Below are positions 62,940 to 64,000 of a DNA stretch of 64,000 nucleotides, piece after piece. The stretch comes from Sorangium cellulosum. Lineage in GTDB: Bacteria > Myxococcota_A > Polyangia > Polyangiales > Polyangiaceae. Numbering within the stretch: the first letter of the stretch is position 1; each line of letters begins with the position of its first letter. The stretch is taken from contig NZ_CP012670.1 of the NCBI RefSeq assembly GCF_004135735.1, forward strand, positions 7,766,501 through 7,830,500. The letters run 5' to 3'. The notes below the pieces were generated by a model that worked only from the letters and a program-made list of their open reading frames with translations, was not told the origin of the DNA and did not search any database. The position numbers were made by a program, and so were the translations under genes.

Positions 62940-64000
62940 GCCTCGACGCGCTCATTCCCCTCCTGGTCGTCCTCAGCTCTCTCCTGCCTGGGCTCGTCAT
63001 CTTCCTGCTGACCGAGGAGCAGCACCTCACCCGGACCGTCCTCAACCTGGCCTCGGCCATCGTGAAGCTGGTGCTCACGGGGGTCCTGGTCTGGGGGGTC
63101 CTGCGGGGTCGACTTTACGAGACGCGCCTGCCGTTCCTCCCCGGCGCGGATCTGCTCCTGCGCGCCAGCTCGTTCAGCATGCTCTTCGTCACGCTCTCGG
63201 CGGTCCTCTGGCTCGTGACGACCGTGTATGCGGTGGGCTACCTCGAGGGCTCACCCCACCGCAGCCGCTTCTTCGGCTTCTTCTCGCTGAGCGTCGCCTC
63301 GACGATGGGCGTCGCGCTCGCGGGGAACCCGCTCACGTTCCTCCTCTTCTACGAGATGCTCACCCTCGCCACGTACCCGCTCGTCGTCCATCGCGGCACC
63401 GAGGAGGCGCTCCGCGCCGGCGATCTCTACCTCCGCTACACGATCCTCGGCGGGACGTTGCTCCTCGCGGGTGTGATCTCCCTTTACGCGCTCGTCGGCT
63501 CGTTCGAGTTCACGGAGGGAGGGGCGCTCCCCGAGCTCGAGCCGCAACGGAGGTCGATCCTCATCGTCGTGTTCGCGCTCCTGATCGGGGGCCTCGGGGT
63601 GAAGGCCGCCCTCTTTCCGCTGCACGCCTGGCTGCCGGTGGCCATGGTGGCGCCGGCCCCGGTGAGCGCCCTCCTCCACGCGGTCGCCGTCGTCAAGGCC
63701 GGGGCCTTCGGGATCACGCGCGTGGTCTACGACGTGTACGGCGTCCGACTCGTGCATGAGCTCGGCGTCACCGAGCCGCTCGCGCTCCTCGCCGCGACGA
63801 CGATCCTCTACGGCTCTCTCAAGGCCCTCTTTCAGGACGACCTCAAGTCGCGGCTGGCCTACTCGACCGTCAGCCAGGTCTCTTACATCATCCTCGGCGT
63901 GGCGGTGTTCGGCACGCTGACCACCATCGGCGGCATCGTCCATCTCGTCCACCAGGGGCTGATGAAGATCACGCTGTTCTTCTGCGCCGGGAACCTGGCC
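62936..64000 (+). CDS. Second NuoL/M/N-type antiporter subunit, 3' end outside window
   Basis: 355 codons from GTG 62936 to the window edge. It overlaps the previous stop (GTGA). FFGFFSLSVASTMGVALAGN and PLTFLLFYEMLTLATYPLVV supply the TM5 glutamate. LLIGGLGVKAALFPLHAWLP + VAMVAPAPVSALLHAVAVVK has the channel Lys and the HAWLP block, and ALFQDDLKSRLAYSTVSQVS holds the conserved K/D segment. It is closer to NuoM/MrpD than to NuoL in its visible part. Two such subunits in tandem are unusual for a plain Mrp operon (usually A and D), so this one may stand in for MrpA. Confidence 0.85.
   Translation, partial: MSLDALIPLLVVLSSLLPGLVIFLLTEEQHLTRTVLNLASAIVKLVLTGVLVWGVLRGRLYETRLPFLPGADLLLRASSFSMLFVTLSAVLWLVTTVYAVGYLEGSPHRSRFFGFFSLSVASTMGVALAGNPLTFLLFYEMLTLATYPLVVHRGTEEALRAGDLYLRYTILGGTLLLAGVISLYALVGSFEFTEGGALPELEPQRRSILIVVFALLIGGLGVKAALFPLHAWLPVAMVAPAPVSALLHAVAVVKAGAFGITRVVYDVYGVRLVHELGVTEPLALLAATTILYGSLKALFQDDLKSRLAYSTVSQVSYIILGVAVFGTLTTIGGIVHLVHQGLMKITLFFCAGNLA

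Overview
This 64 kb stretch is bacterial, very rich in G+C by eye, and reads like a myxobacterial chromosome of the Polyangiaceae/Sorangium kind. The reasons are the many secreted lipoproteins with Gly/Ser/Ala-rich linkers, DUF4215-type Cys-rich repeats, a MYXO-CTERM-like C-terminus, a eukaryote-like kinase/AAA/GAF sensor relic, a PLL-type beta-propeller lectin, duplicated epoxide hydrolases and copper-monooxygenase-like lipoproteins, and many minisatellite arrays. I see no rRNA, tRNA, CRISPR array, transposase or phage gene. The species assignment is inference.

Region 1 (1-20.5 kb) is a patchwork of small secreted or enzyme genes and broken genes. It holds a truncated pectate-lyase-like lipoprotein, a decayed kinase-AAA-GAF sensor joined to an alpha/beta-hydrolase fragment, a PLL-like lectin, a VTT/DedA-like membrane protein, small lipoproteins and a P-loop kinase. 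It also holds a haem/copper monooxygenase-like lipoprotein, an overlapping matrixin protease and epoxide hydrolase pair, a Mut7-C protein, an antitoxin with a truncated PIN toxin, a serine-hydrolase relic and a divergent SnoaL-like/MarR pair. A deleted copy of GH115 follows MarR.

Region 2 (20.5-48.6 kb) carries an intact GH115 alpha-glucuronidase lipoprotein with a collagen-like tract, a Gly-rich protein remnant, an unrecognised acidic-tailed protein and a dienelactone hydrolase. Next come an SGNH-like lipoprotein, a ferredoxin, a second epoxide hydrolase, a HExxH lipoprotein, a second copper-monooxygenase-like lipoprotein, a GH75-like chitosanase coupled to a TPR membrane protein, a GAF-PAS-STAS regulator, an EEP nuclease-lamin tail fusion and an Rpn-type nuclease with internal repeats. 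It ends with an ECF sigma/FecR/beta-barrel operon, a DUF4215 lipoprotein and phosphatidylserine synthase.

Region 3 (48.6-64 kb) is orderly and all on the plus strand. Eight tightly packed genes form a glycan cluster: two nucleotide-sugar epimerases, a B12-type radical SAM enzyme, four glycosyltransferases and UDP-glucuronate decarboxylase. Inositol-1-phosphate synthase follows, and 2 bp after it an Mrp/Mbh-type antiporter operon (E-F-G-[DUF4040+B]-C-D-second D-like) runs off the end of the window. Start/stop overlaps nearly throughout suggest two or three translationally coupled transcripts.

Minisatellites with different unit lengths (15, 16, 19/27, 25, 28, 29, 36 and about 46 bp) lie between or inside genes of regions 1 and 2. 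A related repeat block occurs at two places 16 kb apart. The most notable signals are the glycan cluster with its inositol and antiporter neighbours, the repeat families, a 34-bp perfect inverted-repeat element and the gene-fragment junctions.
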